Shown here: piece after piece, positions 39,840 through 51,798 of the stretch
Layout of the letters: the number at the start of each line of letters is the position of its first letter
Position numbering within the stretch: the first letter of the stretch is position 1
Assembly (NCBI GenBank): GCA_964017155.1
Contig: OZ024857.1
Location: 19,997,404 to 20,061,403, forward strand
Direction of reading: 5' to 3'
Length of the DNA: 64,000 nt
From: Oasisia sp. SBJ-2009
Lineage: Eukaryota; Annelida; Polychaeta; Sabellida; Siboglinidae
Program-made: the position numbers and the translations under genes
Notes under the pieces: model-generated
Told to the model about the DNA's origin: nothing
The model's database searches: none
Seen by the model: the letters and a program-made list of their open reading frames with translations, nothing else

Positions 39840-39960
39840 CCCCCAAGCCCACTCCTAGCTGCATGAGGCAATGTTCAGCAGCGAAGTTCTTGGCTTCTTC
39901 GACTGTGCGACACAGCTTGTTTGGCTGGAAGCAGCTGTTGGCCAGGGCAGGGACAGATAT
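39840..39960 (-). CDS. A1CF: A1CF-like exon 9: dsRNA-binding region, end
   Basis: Codes for residues 497-536 plus one base. It contains ISVPALA, PNKLCRTVEEAKNFAAEHCL and MQLGVGLG. The A-K-x-x-A-A-E-x-x-L helix is the C-terminal helix of the domain. The acceptor is TTTCAG|ATA and the donor is GGG|GTGAGT. One base is left over and is completed by exon 10. Confidence 0.93.
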
Positions 39961-40330
39961 CTGAAACACCAACATTGTCAGACCATCAGACGCAGCTGTT
40001 GTTTGGACCATAGACTGAAAGATCTTTTTAGTGGGATTTATTTAGCAGCCATTATATCTAAACTCATTAGCAGCCATTATATCTGCACTCAACCAGCAAT
40101 GGTTCGCAGGCTGAGATCCCCCCCAAATTTAGTGGATGGTGACAGATCGAGACAGACTTATAACCCCAATATGTTGGTAAAGTTCTGGGTAGCCTCAGAA
40201 CCTTCAAATTTTGTCACATTTCGGTGTGCACGACACTGAATATGTCCATCTCACCAAAACGAATCCCCAACAAGGCTGGGATCACTAACTAACTACCATA
40301 GACCAATAAATGAGAGGCTGTTGTGCGAAC

Positions 40331-40438
40331 CTTGAAGAGGAAGAGCTGTATGTCGCCACTGCCATCCCGGCCTATGGTGGAGTGCAGTTGGTAGATGGGT
40401 GTGCCCCAGCCATTCTTGGTACAGAACTCATCCAGCAC
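40331..40438 (-). CDS. A1CF: A1CF-like exon 8: dsRNA-binding region, middle
   Basis: Thirty-six codons (461-496), from VLDEFCTKNGWGTPIYQLHS to the QLFLFK strand. It aligns with the first helix and first strands of the double-stranded-RNA-binding domain described in DND1, RBM46 and A1CF. The acceptor is ATACAG|GTG and the donor is AAG|GTTCGC, both phase 0. Confidence 0.95.
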
Positions 40439-40517
40439 CTGTATAGCAAACTACAGTCTGCAGGCTTGTAATCACATCAAGCCTAGATGACAACGGTGAT
40501 CCGACGACAACATTTAA

Positions 40518-41307
40518 AGGGGTACTGAAATGCTTGGACAACCATTACCCAAATATACCATTTACAGGATGTGTGACCATGACATTATGAGCACAAAGCC
40601 ACGGTATGTTATAAAATAATTTTTTTACTTTTTCATCTTTGGCATTGATCACCGCTATTACTCGTGTTGCATTTGGTTTCACTCGTTCCTATCTAATCAA
40701 CGCAAATTTTCAATTGTTTCTAAAAAACTTGTACTCATTCCATTGGCAAAGGTTGGAAGTGGCCATTATTTCCAATCCATTCAAATAAACATTTACGCAT
40801 ATTTACAATCACTTTGAATGAGTTTTGTCATATGACTTTAGCAAACTGAACTGCTCAGTGTAGTGAATGGAAACGTTATCGCACAGGAATTGGTTTGGAA
40901 ATTTAGGGGAATTCCCCTTTCCGTGTGTAATGCATCGTTACATTTAAAATGTTTCGTTGGTTATAAATCATTTAAATTTAATTTCACTTCTTTATTTTGA
41001 TTATGCATACAACTGATTTGTTGATATATAATAATATTACACCTACCAGATATAACAGAGCACCATATTATTGTTTTCGTGGATAAATGCCTATTAATGA
41101 AGTTATTCAGAAACATCAACATTTATTAGATAGGCGCATTGAATCAAACCAAATGTGGCTTGAGAGTAATGACAGCGATCAACACCAAAGGCGTAAGTTT
41201 GAAACATTATTTTAAATATACTGTGGGCTCATCAAATCATGATCATATCTTGTAAATGGTACGTTCTTATGTTTGAACAATGTTTGTTCAAGCGTTTCAG
41301 CTCCCCT
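40518..41307. mobile_element. TTAA-flanked MITE-like element (790 bp) in intron 7
   Basis: The left end AGGGGTACTGAAATGCTTGG and the inverted right end AGGGGAGCTGAAACGCTTGA form an imperfect terminal inverted repeat of about 24 bp. TTAA lies immediately outside on both sides (40514-40517, 41308-41311), the target duplicated by piggyBac and Kolobok transposons. The inside is AT-rich with no transposase, so it is non-autonomous. Confidence 0.75.
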
Positions 41308-42622
41308 TTAAAGGTTGGGCTCCTCCATGTCTCAGAATCAGCCTGGGTAATTAATAAACTATTTATTAATAATGATAAGTTTAAGTTGCAAAGAGAAAGT
41401 ACTACAGATTGAAAATAGGAATGTTGTGCAATAAAAGGGAAACTGTGACTGTGCAGACCATCAAAGAGTGTTGCCTTTAAACAATCTTTTTTCCAATATG
41501 TAGTTATTTATCTTCTAGATATTTTCTTACTTTTCGTTGGCAATAACTTCAAATAGCAAATACTATGTTAGACTAATTAAATGCAATATTGCTGGCAGTG
41601 TATATTCAACATAGTTATTCGTCTTAAGCAACTTACAATTACAATAAAAAACAAGAACAGACACAGACAAGTTTAAAGTTGGCTGATACAAGTCTGTTTA
41701 CTTACACTACTTTGAAAGAGTAGAATACTTCTATTAAAAAATATAGCCATAGAAACTATTTACAATTTCTATTTTTTTTATCTCCTGTTAATGTCCTTGT
41801 ATATCTTTATGTATTAATTTTGAATACATGTAAAAAATACATCTTGTAGTATAAAATAGCTTTGAAATTAGCACTTATGTGTCTAGAATATTGTAAGTAT
41901 TACAGTAAAAGTGGTATATAATTTAAAAGGACTTTGTGTAAATTGTTTTGAATATATTTATGTTCAGGCGGTTTGGATGACACTGACAATTGTTGTTAAT
42001 GAGATGGTCCCTGCATTAATGACACCAGTTGGTCATATGACTACTCAGACTTTGAGATTGACAAGTTAGAATATTTATAGACTACTACTACACAGTGTAG
42101 ATTTTAAATGACAGTGCACACAATATGAATGCCAAGAACAAGAGTGTTTGCACAACCCAAATATTTCTAGACAGCTATATTGTAGTTATCTAAAGGCCAC
42201 ATAGATAAGCTTCATCTACAAAAGATTCCCAAGATTGGGCATATCATGATAAGTACTACTTTGTCTCTGCATTAATCTGTAAATACTGATTATATTTATA
42301 CATCAGTCATACTGATTACCACATTACCAATTAAAATAATATTATAGTAAAAATTTAATTAACACAAACAATGATTAACATTTTAATTCTGCAGTGTCAA
42401 TTTCCAGGTGCACACAAATATTGTGAAATATTTAGGAAAAATACTTTTTGTTGGATCAGTTATAACAAACATCATAATGTGCCTTTACCAGAAGCACAGA
42501 GGAATTGTGTTGGTGGTACAAGTACTCACACATGCATGCATGCAGCTGAACTTACTAGCTGGTTGAAAATGAGTGATGTAGTACAGTACAGACAGTTGAA
42601 CACGTGGGAACATTCACAGTAC
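41308..42622 (-). other. A1CF-like intron 7, remainder
   Basis: AT-rich, no recognised element or exon. Confidence 0.6.
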
Positions 42623-42712
42623 CTGGGCAGCAGATTTGACAGATTGTGGTTTTAATGTGATAGGGTTAGTTGGTGTAAGCTCCATGCCAGGCAGAATGTC
42701 ATAAAGGTGCTC
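42623..42712 (-). CDS. A1CF: A1CF-like exon 7: start of the dsRNA-binding region
   Basis: Thirty codons (residues 431-460), EHLYDILPGMELTPTNPITL and then KPQSVKSAAQ. LYDILPGMELTP and TLKPQ are nearly identical to A1CF, giving strong orthology evidence. The acceptor is CTTGTAG|GAG and the donor is CAG|GTACTG. Both ends are phase 0. Confidence 0.95.
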
Positions 42713-43339
42713 CTACAAGAAAGAAACAAGGCACATCCTAATCTCACAAGCATGCCTAACATTGCCTACACACATGCAGCACAAGCAATTGCATCAACTC
42801 ATATTATACCCCCAGCCTACAACCCCCATATACAGCCACAAGAAGCACAAGCTGTAGTTACAATCTACCACGATTACTGGCCATGTAACTGGCTGGGTCA
42901 ATGCTACTGCCACGCCAAATACTGTCGTTCAAGCTTCAAAGCTATTCAGCCATCTTTGTCATGCCATTGTTTTGAGTTAATTCACACTCAATCCGTATTA
43001 TAAGACTCTAACGCAGACTCAGATAAAAACCCTTTGGATTATGAGGACTATATATTCATCCACAAACTCTACAACTATGTACTATGAGACCCAGAATCAG
43101 ATCTTTATGAAGTTGATCTCCTTATGGCTGCACAAATTCATAACTTTCTCGCCAATGACCAAGCTGTTGTCCAACTCAAACTCTCCCTATAGTCAACCAA
43201 CAACTTTTCCAGAGAATATCCCTCATGTACAGAGTCAGAGACCAACATCTGTAACTCAGACCTTCAGCCATCCTATAGGCAACTGTCAAACTAAGGATGA
43301 ACCATGCAGCCACTATGAAATCTCTGGCTTTGCATGTCA

Positions 43340-43950
43340 ACTGCTCTCAACACTGAAAATGTCCACATTTGTGAGTCGGCACCTCTCAAGTTGAAAATGT
43401 CCACGTTTGTGAGTCGGCACCTCTGAAGTTGAAAATGTCCACCTTAGTGAGTGTGCAACTACAAGACTGAAAGTGTCCACTTTCATAAGTTAAGATCTTC
43501 CAGACTCAGGATTTCCATCACTGCCTATCTCAGATTTAATATTTCATTCCAGTGAGTCAATAGACCCCAGGCTCAACATTTCCACCTTGTGAGTCCAGAG
43601 CCTCGGATACCAGATACCCAGTCATGAGTGAGTTCCTGAGTTCTACATATGCAATGCATCAGTTCCCAGACTCTAGATTTCTACCTCTGCGAGTCAACAG
43701 CAGTAATCAGCCTCATAATAGTCACCTCGAATTCTTTGATTCATGGTAATGTCAATATCCATCTCTGAGTCAACAGCAATCAGACTCATCTCATCTGAGT
43801 TAGCAGATGTCTACCTCTGTAAGCCAATACTTCCAAGAATTTAACTTTTCAAGTCAGACTCTAAATGTCTACTTATGTGAGTCTGCACATCTGTGATTTC
43901 CTCAACTGTCAGTCAATGTTCACCTCATCATACAGCAACTGTAAAGCTTC
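43340..43950. repeat. Degenerate tandem repeat in intron 6
   Basis: Two near-identical 38-bp units (GAAAATGTCCAC..TTTGTGAGTCGGCACCTCT) at about 43353-43428 are followed by increasingly diverged relatives built on TGTCCACCT-GTGAGTC. It reads as an old minisatellite. Confidence 0.7.
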
Positions 43951-44561
43951 TCTTCAAGCCAGCATTTACTAAGCATGGACAATGGTCAGCAACTCAATGA
44001 ATTATCCCTGCCTTGAGCACCTAGACGTGTGTGACGCACACTTAAGAAACGACACTGGTTCTACGTGGAAGTCGACTACTAGCACAGTCTACCATGCTCC
44101 TGTAGGCAGGTACGTGGGAGTCATGCAGGGGTCGCACACTGCACACATGCAGGGATAGCGGGAGAGCCGACCTACGCCACTCACTACCTACACAGACAAC
44201 CCACACATACCTTGCAAGGCAGCAAGGTGAGGCTCTCTAACATGAGCTTTCTCACCAGAAGTGACACCTCGAAACAGGATTTAACCACGACGTTATCAAC
44301 CGTGTTATGTTTATTTACCATGCACATTTCAAACGGTAACCATCGCTGTTACTATTTATCTGTAACCAGCATGCTATTAGTTAGATTTCATTCCCGAGTT
44401 TTCAGAGTGATTATTAAGAAATGATCAGAAAGGTCACATGCACTGAATAAAATGTACTGATGTTTTAATAAAATAAACGTTTCAATTATGACTCAAGTTT
44501 TAATCAAGGAAAGAAGATATTCTGTTTGATTAGAACATCTTTATTAACACTAATAATCATA

Positions 44562-44907
44562 CAGAAAAACTTGGTTAACTCGAACAATGACAACTTGAAT
44601 ACAGTTCAGAAGTTGGTTCAAGCATCAGGGGACTGTATCACAAGAATATGTAAGGACATCTATCATTAAACAGAACCTATTGTTTATTTAAGGAACTTTT
44701 TTAATACAAAAAGCCACTGCTTTATCACACAGGACAATATTTCCATGACATGTCAAAAAAGGAGTTGACAGTTTTCAGATGGCGGTTAACAAGCAAAATC
44801 AATTTTAAAGGGCAAAATGTTAGTGACACAGTCCCATGACACACCCCATGTGATGACACATTATTCCCTGCCCTGAGCCCTGATTTCGAGTTAACCGAGC
44901 TATACTG
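44562..44907. mobile_element. pogo/Tigger-like MITE (346 bp) in intron 6
   Basis: The left end CAGAAAAACTTGGTTAACTC and the inverted right end CAGTATAGCTCGGTTAACTC share GGTTAACTCGAA. Both begin with CAG and are flanked by TA (44560-44561, 44908-44909). A CAGT...GTTAACTCGAA terminus with TA duplication fits the pogo/Tigger branch of Tc1/mariner. No transposase lies inside. It ends 51 bp from exon 6. Confidence 0.75.
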
Positions 44908-44958
44908 TAATGTTCTGGGAGCACACATGCAACTTGCAAAATACTACAAAACTCATAC

Positions 44959-45088
44959 CTCGTGAGGGTATTTGCGGTAAGCACCAGCTCGCATGTAGCC
45001 GCGACCCACACCACCCGCACCCCTTGACCCCGCGGCTCCACGCCCCCCACGGAAGGGGTTACGGTAGCTGACCGCACGGTTGGGGTAC
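44959..45088 (-). CDS. A1CF: A1CF-like exon 6: Gly/Arg-rich linker
   Basis: Codes for residues 387-430, including NPFRGGRGAAGSRGAGG and then GRGYMRAGAYRKYPHE. The RGG/GRG content matches the same position in A1CF and RBM47 and may help RNA binding or arginine methylation. The acceptor is GTTGTAG|GTACC and the donor is GAG|GTATGA. It lies only 51 bp from a pogo-like MITE in the following intron. Confidence 0.9.
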
Positions 45089-45456
45089 CTACAACAGGTG
45101 ACAACCCTACAACTGTAGCTTTGTAACACTGGTCAGTCATGTGACAAGTAACAATGTTGATAAACTTTCAATCGAAATTAGCATAAACTGAATGCTTGAC
45201 TGAAAAGAAACAAATCTGTCTATTCATTCATGTGGATATCTGGATGGAAATGACCAGGAAATATGTCATATGTTCATAATTAATAATACCTCAAGACCAC
45301 TGACACGCTGGAATAATTCTGGCAATAACTTTTGACAATTACGAAATCAACTTTATTAGAAGTTAACTATGCAAGCACAGATATACAGTTTGAAATACAC
45401 AAATGAAGGGAAACAAACACGGTTTTAAATAAAGACTCATTAGCAGCAAGACGTAC

Positions 45457-45554
45457 CTGATACCAACGGCCCCAGGCGCTGTGGCAATCTGACCATAAAA
45501 AGGTGTAGCGCCAGGCATGGCTTCCAGGGCAAATGGGGAAGCTGCATAACTAGG
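45457..45554 (-). CDS. A1CF: A1CF-like exon 5: linker
   Basis: Codes for residues 355-386 plus two bases of codon 387, beginning PSYAASPFALEAMPGATPFY. The QPSY start resembles the RBM47 linker. The acceptor is TTTCAG|CCT and the donor is ATCAG|GTACGT. It is rich in Ala and Pro and has no domain. Confidence 0.88.
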
Positions 45555-45656
45555 CTGAAATTAGACAAATATTATTCGAATGTAATGATCCGGTTTCTTG
45601 GTTCCTTGCTAATTAGTAAATGTTTTACCTCTCAAGAAACTGTTTTTCTTTTTATA

Positions 45657-45974
45657 TTTCGGGTGTCTCTCACAGCCTCTTCAGCGGACTGAATTTAATG
45701 TTCACGTCACATGACTTATATCATGTGACACAAACTGGAGCTTGACCAGCTGGAGTTCTTGCCCAATGTAAATTAAGAATCCTAGACCGTGAAGAGAACT
45801 GGCAGAGGAAAAAAATCAAAGAGGCCATCAACATACACAGGGTAACCCGTCTCTAAATAGAGACACTGGACAAGAACTGCCACCTGTCATGCTTCTGCTT
45901 GTGTCACATGTTGTAAGTCATGTGACGTGAACATGAAATTCAGTCGGCTGAAGAAGGCTGTAAGAAACAGCCAA
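45657..45974. mobile_element. Penelope-like retroelement fragment with inverted arms, in intron 5
   Basis: Arms 45657-45769 and 45862-45974 are imperfect reverse complements (core TTCACGTCACATGACTTA). Between and overlapping them, the plus strand reads RILDREENWQRKKIKEAINI, which resembles the WxxRKIKEAIxI stretch near the C-terminus of Penelope-like elements, before a stop. Each arm carries a CTGAAGA...GGCTGT hairpin; the left arm (minus strand) is followed by CGAAA. This recalls a hammerhead-ribozyme core, but no full ribozyme could be folded by eye. Confidence 0.5.
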
Positions 45975-48016
45975 AATATTCTGATGCCAGGCTAGGAAAT
46001 AATCATAACAAACCGTACAAGTTTCTAAAAGTGTTATTAATATGTCTGATGAGTAAAATGGTTTTGACTCCCAAAGATTAATATTTATACAGGTGACACA
46101 ATCTTTTTAACCACTGTTGCCACGTAACAGCCATGGACGTTGTACTGCTGATCTTGAAAGTGGATAAATCACTGGAACAGGAGTCAACAGGGTGAATAGT
46201 TGTGCAATTAATATTATCTTCCTTGAGCAAACACAGCCTCAGTCAGCACATGAGAGGGTCGGTCCACTGTCAGAATACTCACTTGTGACTTTGTACCACT
46301 ATTTCAAATTGAAGCACTGTAACCTACCAGAAGTGTTTAAATAAAGCAAACTGTCAAGCCTGTCCAGACAAAACTGTGAAGGTGTAACTATATGTAATGA
46401 AAGTCTGATGTATTTTGCTGTCTCCAAAATATTTCAATTTCACAAATAATGCAATATGCATTACCTAGGCTATGTAATGTATTGTTAGTGCTATTGTTAG
46501 GATGTTTTCTTAGATCTAGTTAAAGTGTATAGATAGATGATGGGACTTACAGTTTTTAAGGCTGCTTCTACTGCATGTGATTCTTCCATGTAGGATATTC
46601 CACACTGTTTACACAAACTCACATTTATTTTTATGTGGTATGTCCATGATGACTTTTCATACCGTATGCTGAGACATGGTTTAAACATTGTTTACAAACT
46701 ATTTGGTGTGCACTTGATTGTGATGAGCTGCATTAAATCTAAGTAAGTCTGCAAACATCAAAGTTCACAGTTGACTAAAGACAGTGCTAGTATGCTCCAA
46801 GCAGTTTGGGTACTCAATCCGTTTACACCACAGATCAGACAAACTGTTTGTTTCCGACTTATAAAAATGTATATCCATATAAAAAACATACATCAAGTGG
46901 ATTGTCAGACTTCCGAAGACAACACAGTAAGCAATATATGAATGAATGTTTGTTAAAAAAATTAACACAGTTTGTAACAACATCAAACTTACGCTATAAC
47001 GTGATGACAAGTTGTGTAAAATGTAAAAACTGTTATAATATGCAACAATAATTCCATTCAAACTGTTATTTTAACTTTGATTTGACTTTAATATCGTTTT
47101 TGTTCTTACAAGGAAAAGTTTCAAATATTTTTGAAAATTGCAGTGTATAATTTGTTATGTTAGTTTTCGTACTACTTTTAATGATGGGTATAACCTTTCG
47201 CAATTTTCATGTGTTGGGTAACACCTTTGCTAAATTAGGACCACCTTTTGTTTTTTTAAATTACAGTTACCTTCAATGTGTTTTCTTAACCTTAAAACAG
47301 TAAACCCCCAATACAACCCTTCCAATGGCAACCCTAAAATGCATAAGTGTCTGTAAGTCCAATGTTTTTAGCATTTCCGTAAACATTTTAATTTAACTGG
47401 ATGTCCTAGTAATTTTGCCTTTTGATCAAAAATACTCCATATTTTATAGCCATTAAGCTCCCAGTTGTCAAAACAATTTGCTACAAGGGTAGTTGTCAGT
47501 CAGCGTAGCCAATTGATCAGAGCAACCAAGATAAACAATGGGAGGTCTAAGGGTGGGTGAACCTACCCACCCCATTAATTGGGCCCCTGCTGGGAAGGTG
47601 CCACAGATGATTGGGGTGATCAAGTGGTTATCCAACAGATAACAGGAAGCCAGCTGCTCTTCCTATGCAGGGGTCAAAGTAGAGGGTGGTTACTGGTTAC
47701 CAACAAATCACCTTTACCAATGGGGCAGTTTCAGCCTTACCCTACCCACCAAGCATTAAAGTAAATATTTACCAAATTACAAAAATAATGCATTTGATAT
47801 GGCTCAGGAAGCAGACATTTATTAACAAAACCAAATGTCAATATGTAATAGGAAAAGATTACATGTTCACATAAAGATGTTGGGATCAGTGTTTACATTA
47901 CATATTTAGGATGGTTATTATGAAACCACCCCCTTAGAATCAAACTAGCCATTTGAAGCATCTGTCACAAATAGTGGGGACCGAAGCTTTCAACACGTCA
48001 CCTACATCTATCCTAC
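45975..48016 (-). other. A1CF-like intron 4, upstream part
   Basis: AT-rich; this stretch includes the part of the intron between exon 4 and the Penelope-like fragment. No exon or transposon end was recognised. A GC-richer patch at 47510-47760 contains repeated ACCTACCCACC and GGTGGGTGAACC motifs. Confidence 0.55.
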
Positions 48017-48061
48017 CTGGCGAGTGATATTCTGCCCAATTTCTTCTTCAAACTCGTACAG
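48017..48061 (-). CDS. A1CF: A1CF-like exon 4: 45-bp mini-exon in the linker
   Basis: Fifteen codons (LYEFEEEIGQNITRQ, residues 340-354), acidic, with acceptor TTTTTAG|CTG and donor CAG|GTAGGA. Both boundaries are phase 0, so the exon could be skipped without frame loss. Because it is short and not obviously conserved, it is the least certain exon; phase and splice signals are its support. Confidence 0.7.
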
Positions 48062-48779
48062 CTAAAAACAGGAGAATGTATACACTACACGGTTCACTAA
48101 ACCTGGTCATATAAGCATGTGTAGTATGTAGAAGGATATAAATAGCTGTTGTCAGTTTTCCATGTCTAGTAAATTATAATCAATCTAATATTTAATTATT
48201 ACTTTAAATACATTTTGTCAAATCTTTTTGTTCTTGTAAACAAACTATTAAAATAAAATATGTTTTTGTAATAACAATTTTCTTGGGTGGAGTTTTTTCC
48301 TAAACAGCATTTTTATCCAAATAAAGACAGCCTACATAATTTATAGTACATTTATGTGGCCTCATATCAAATTTAAAACATTAATTTCATCAGCATTGCT
48401 CACACTGTAAGTGTTATTAGAGACATTTTGCCAACCTTCTACTCCACTTTAAAACACAATTCAGATTTTTTTTAATTACCCATAAATTGCATTTTCGTAG
48501 AAGTCTAACAAACATATACATGAAAACTGATGTAGGATCTAGAAATTTGAACCACGACCCAGTCATCTAGTACGAGTGATCTGTTTATATGATCTGTTTA
48601 CATAATTTTGGACTGGCGTTACATAAACAGTGAACCACATCAATGACACTGATTGCACCACAAAATTGCACCACAAGAGGGTCGGTTTCTTGGGACAATT
48701 ATATAAAATGATAAAAAGGTAACTTTTAAAATTGAAGAGACCCGATATGTACCATTTGAGAAAATGATCCACTGCGTAC

Positions 48780-48871
48780 CCCGACACCCCCGCGAGTGTA
48801 GCGGACATAGTCGTTCTTGTCCACCGGCTTTGCAAGCACAACTTCGATCATGGACCCATCTAGGGAGGTAC
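48780..48871 (-). CDS. A1CF: A1CF-like exon 3: end of RRM3
   Basis: Codes for residues 309-339, containing DGSMIEVVLAKPVDKNDYVR, the hallmark last strand and extension of RRM3 in this family, then YTRGGVG. The acceptor is GCCAG|GTACC. The donor chosen is GGG|GTACGC at 48779. A second in-phase donor (ATG|GTACAT, about 27 bases further) would add nine residues, so alternative splicing is possible here. Confidence 0.9.
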
Positions 48872-49234
48872 CTGGCCAACAGAACAGATGTAAAGATGAT
48901 TCTGCACAACTGACAGAATATTAATAATAATCATTGTTTAGATAAAAAAGGCCAAGAGACAGGACTGGTCTTTAGTGGTTTTAAACTCAAGATGGAGTTA
49001 TCTACTTCCACTCCACTCAGCCAACCCAGTGATCAGAATACAGTTGATATAAATAAAGTGTATGATATTTCATTCTATGGTTGTTCAGAATATACATTTT
49101 ATGTTTGTCACATATAGGTTACAATGTACCACAGTCACACCATTTTAAAGATAATTAAATAAGCATCAAAATAATCACAACTTGCGGATATACTGAATTT
49201 TTTTTAATCAGTTCTGAGACCTTCAGAACGATCC

Positions 49235-49640
49235 AATCAAATAACTATTTCTCGTGTATAATAGCAGTGCCCTATAGTACATCTAAGTCAAATAAAAAAA
49301 ATAGATCCTCAATGACATCAGAGATATGGGACCTAACGGTGGACGGTTGATGTAAAGTGATGCCATAAGTCCATTGGACATTTGGCCTAAAAATGGGCAA
49401 CAGATTTTTTTTTAAATAGGATAGCCTAAAATGTACCAGCTTTTAGGCCCTTGAGACCCATAGGCGGCTTTTAAATAAGTCCATCAAACTTCAGGTTTTT
49501 GTGCATAGTGACAGTACCCTAAGAAACATCTATCCAAAATTGTGAAAAATAGATTTTCAATGTTTTCTGACATCTGAAAGCTAATGGCAATGATGCACAC
49601 AGAGTGATACCGTAAGCTCATTGGAGCTTCAGCCCATAGT
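49235..49640. repeat. Two diverged tandem units of about 240 bp in intron 2
   Basis: The first unit includes CAGTGCCCTATAGTACATCT, then AAAAATAGATCCTCAATG, then a TGATGCCATAAGTCCATTGG block. The second unit, from about 49505, repeats these landmarks in the same order (CAGTACCCTAAGAAACATCT, AAAAATAGATTTTCAATG, TGATACCGTAAGCTCATTGG). Similarity is imperfect, so the duplication is old. Confidence 0.65.
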
Positions 49641-50162
49641 ACTGAGATTAAAAAATGTGTAATGAGATTAAAAAATTATATACTTGTAATTGTGTTATCT
49701 TTATTTAATGAAGATGTCATATAATTAACATGTTTTCTTTGATAACAAAATTACATCCATTTATCCTTGAGTGACGTATCAACTTATTCAGTGCCTGTTG
49801 ATGTCAGTGTCTGATACAGGAAACATTTTCATGATCAATCACTGGTTTACATACCTGATCAATATTCAGATGTAAGTTATATAACTGTACAGAATAATCC
49901 CCCACACAAAAGAATGACACATAACACTAAAGTGAAGATAATAAAATGACACAACACTAAAGTGAAGATAATAAATATTTGTATTAAAGATTAATATTTC
50001 ATTCCTGACCTATATCAAACTTGAATTTACTTCCTACTGAAATGTATTTGTTTGTACAGCTCATTGTTGTAACAATATATGAGCAAGCATGTGTGATAGT
50101 TTTAGCTGCTTTTATTTAACATTTTCTTTTCCTCCCATTTAGGTAACTATAATGCTGGACTA

Positions 50163-50164
<2 letters not shown>

Positions 50165-50228
<64 letters not shown>
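50165..50228. repeat. (TA)n microsatellite in intron 2
   Basis: Pure TA tract. Confidence 0.95.
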
Positions 50229-50232
<4 letters not shown>

Positions 50233-51633
50233 CTTCAACTTTTATATTAATAATTTGTTTCTTCTTTTCAAATATTTCATAACATTTTAATTTTTTTAAT
50301 AGTTGAAATTAGTATTACAAAATGTAGTATTATTATAGAGGATATATACAGCACAAAAACACCAAGACTGCAACATGCCTTTTTATCAATACCTGCCAGT
50401 ACTACTGTTCTCCTTATAGCCCCTGGGAAACCAGTCCCGGGAAAAGAAAGCCTGTTGTCTTACAAGGCAGTAGATGCAACACTTGCAACAATCATACCAC
50501 ATCAAAGACATGCTTGGGCACAAACCAGACATCATTTCTAAATAGCCCTCCCACGATGCCACCTGTTACACAGGGAAACTCCTCAACTGCAATAATTGTG
50601 CAATCTTTTTACATTGTTACAATAAGCTGTTGATTCTAACTGGATCATTCCAGTAAAACGTTGAACACAGACACCAAAATGGTAACACTCTTACAAAACA
50701 GAGGGAATCCATTCACATTTTTTTAGCTTTGACAGGGACTGATACAGATCTTTTTTTCTCTATTACACGTCAAGCTTCAACAAAATGCAGTGACTAGATG
50801 GATATTTTTATGCAGATTCTGACGATGGACATTATTATTTAAATGATCTTAAATATACAACAGTTTGGATATGAAGTACTTGTCGCTCATACTCATTGGT
50901 ACTCAGTACACATTTTTCATACTTTTCTATATTATAAAACAGTGTTTCTGTCTCTTCATCAGTTTTCCATGTATCAGGCTGAAATGATGCATGTTATCTA
51001 GCAGACTCCCTATGATGGTTCTTAGACTTACTTTTTTTATTTGTCTAGAGGGTGGGGAACTTGAGGACTCAACATTAAACTCATTAAAAGGCTATATTTG
51101 GAGTTCATGTTTTTCTATATCATTGCAAAGATAATTTAATTATGCCATCTACGACTATGTTGGTGGATGTTGGAAGTCATTACACACACTTTTTAAATGA
51201 TAGGCTTTTGAAAATCGTCATCACTTAACACAGGTAGTAAATAGTATTTTGACCCACGTCTTCAGTTTTACCTTACAATTTTGAATGCTTTTATTCTTAG
51301 CATTATCAATTTCATCTTGTGATTATTTCATCCAGTTTGTCAAAAACAGGCATTCTTTCAATAATATCTACGCTTGGTATATAGGTTTGTGAACTATTTT
51401 TTAACATCCAGAATCGAACGATTGATAATACTCTTAGCCCCCTATCCCAGTGTTTACCAATATTCCTGGCTGTTCCATTCAGTGTTCCATCCCATCTTAA
51501 TGTTATGTACTTAATTTTAAATCATAAAATAGTCATACATCTCATACACATTCAAGGAATGTTGGACTTTTTATACTAGAGGGAACCCATAAAAAACGTA
51601 ATCAATAGGTTGTTCACCTAAACGTGAAGGCAA

Positions 51634-51658
51634 TTGACTTTCAAAAGCTGAAAGTCAA
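51634..51658. repeat. Short perfect stem-loop in intron 2
   Basis: TTGACTTTCA and TGAAAGTCAA form a 10-bp perfect stem with the loop AAAGC. TGTTCACC and CACGTGAA-like matches lie outside it. Confidence 0.6.
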
Positions 51659-51798
51659 GGACAATTAGCTTTCACGTACGAGGTAAATTGGGTTTTGTTC
51701 ACCTTAAATGGTCTTATGTAGAGTATTTACTTTACCTCTTAGAACAGTAAGCTTTCTACACCATACAGTTGATGTGTGAAAGTCACATGGAGCTTTAA

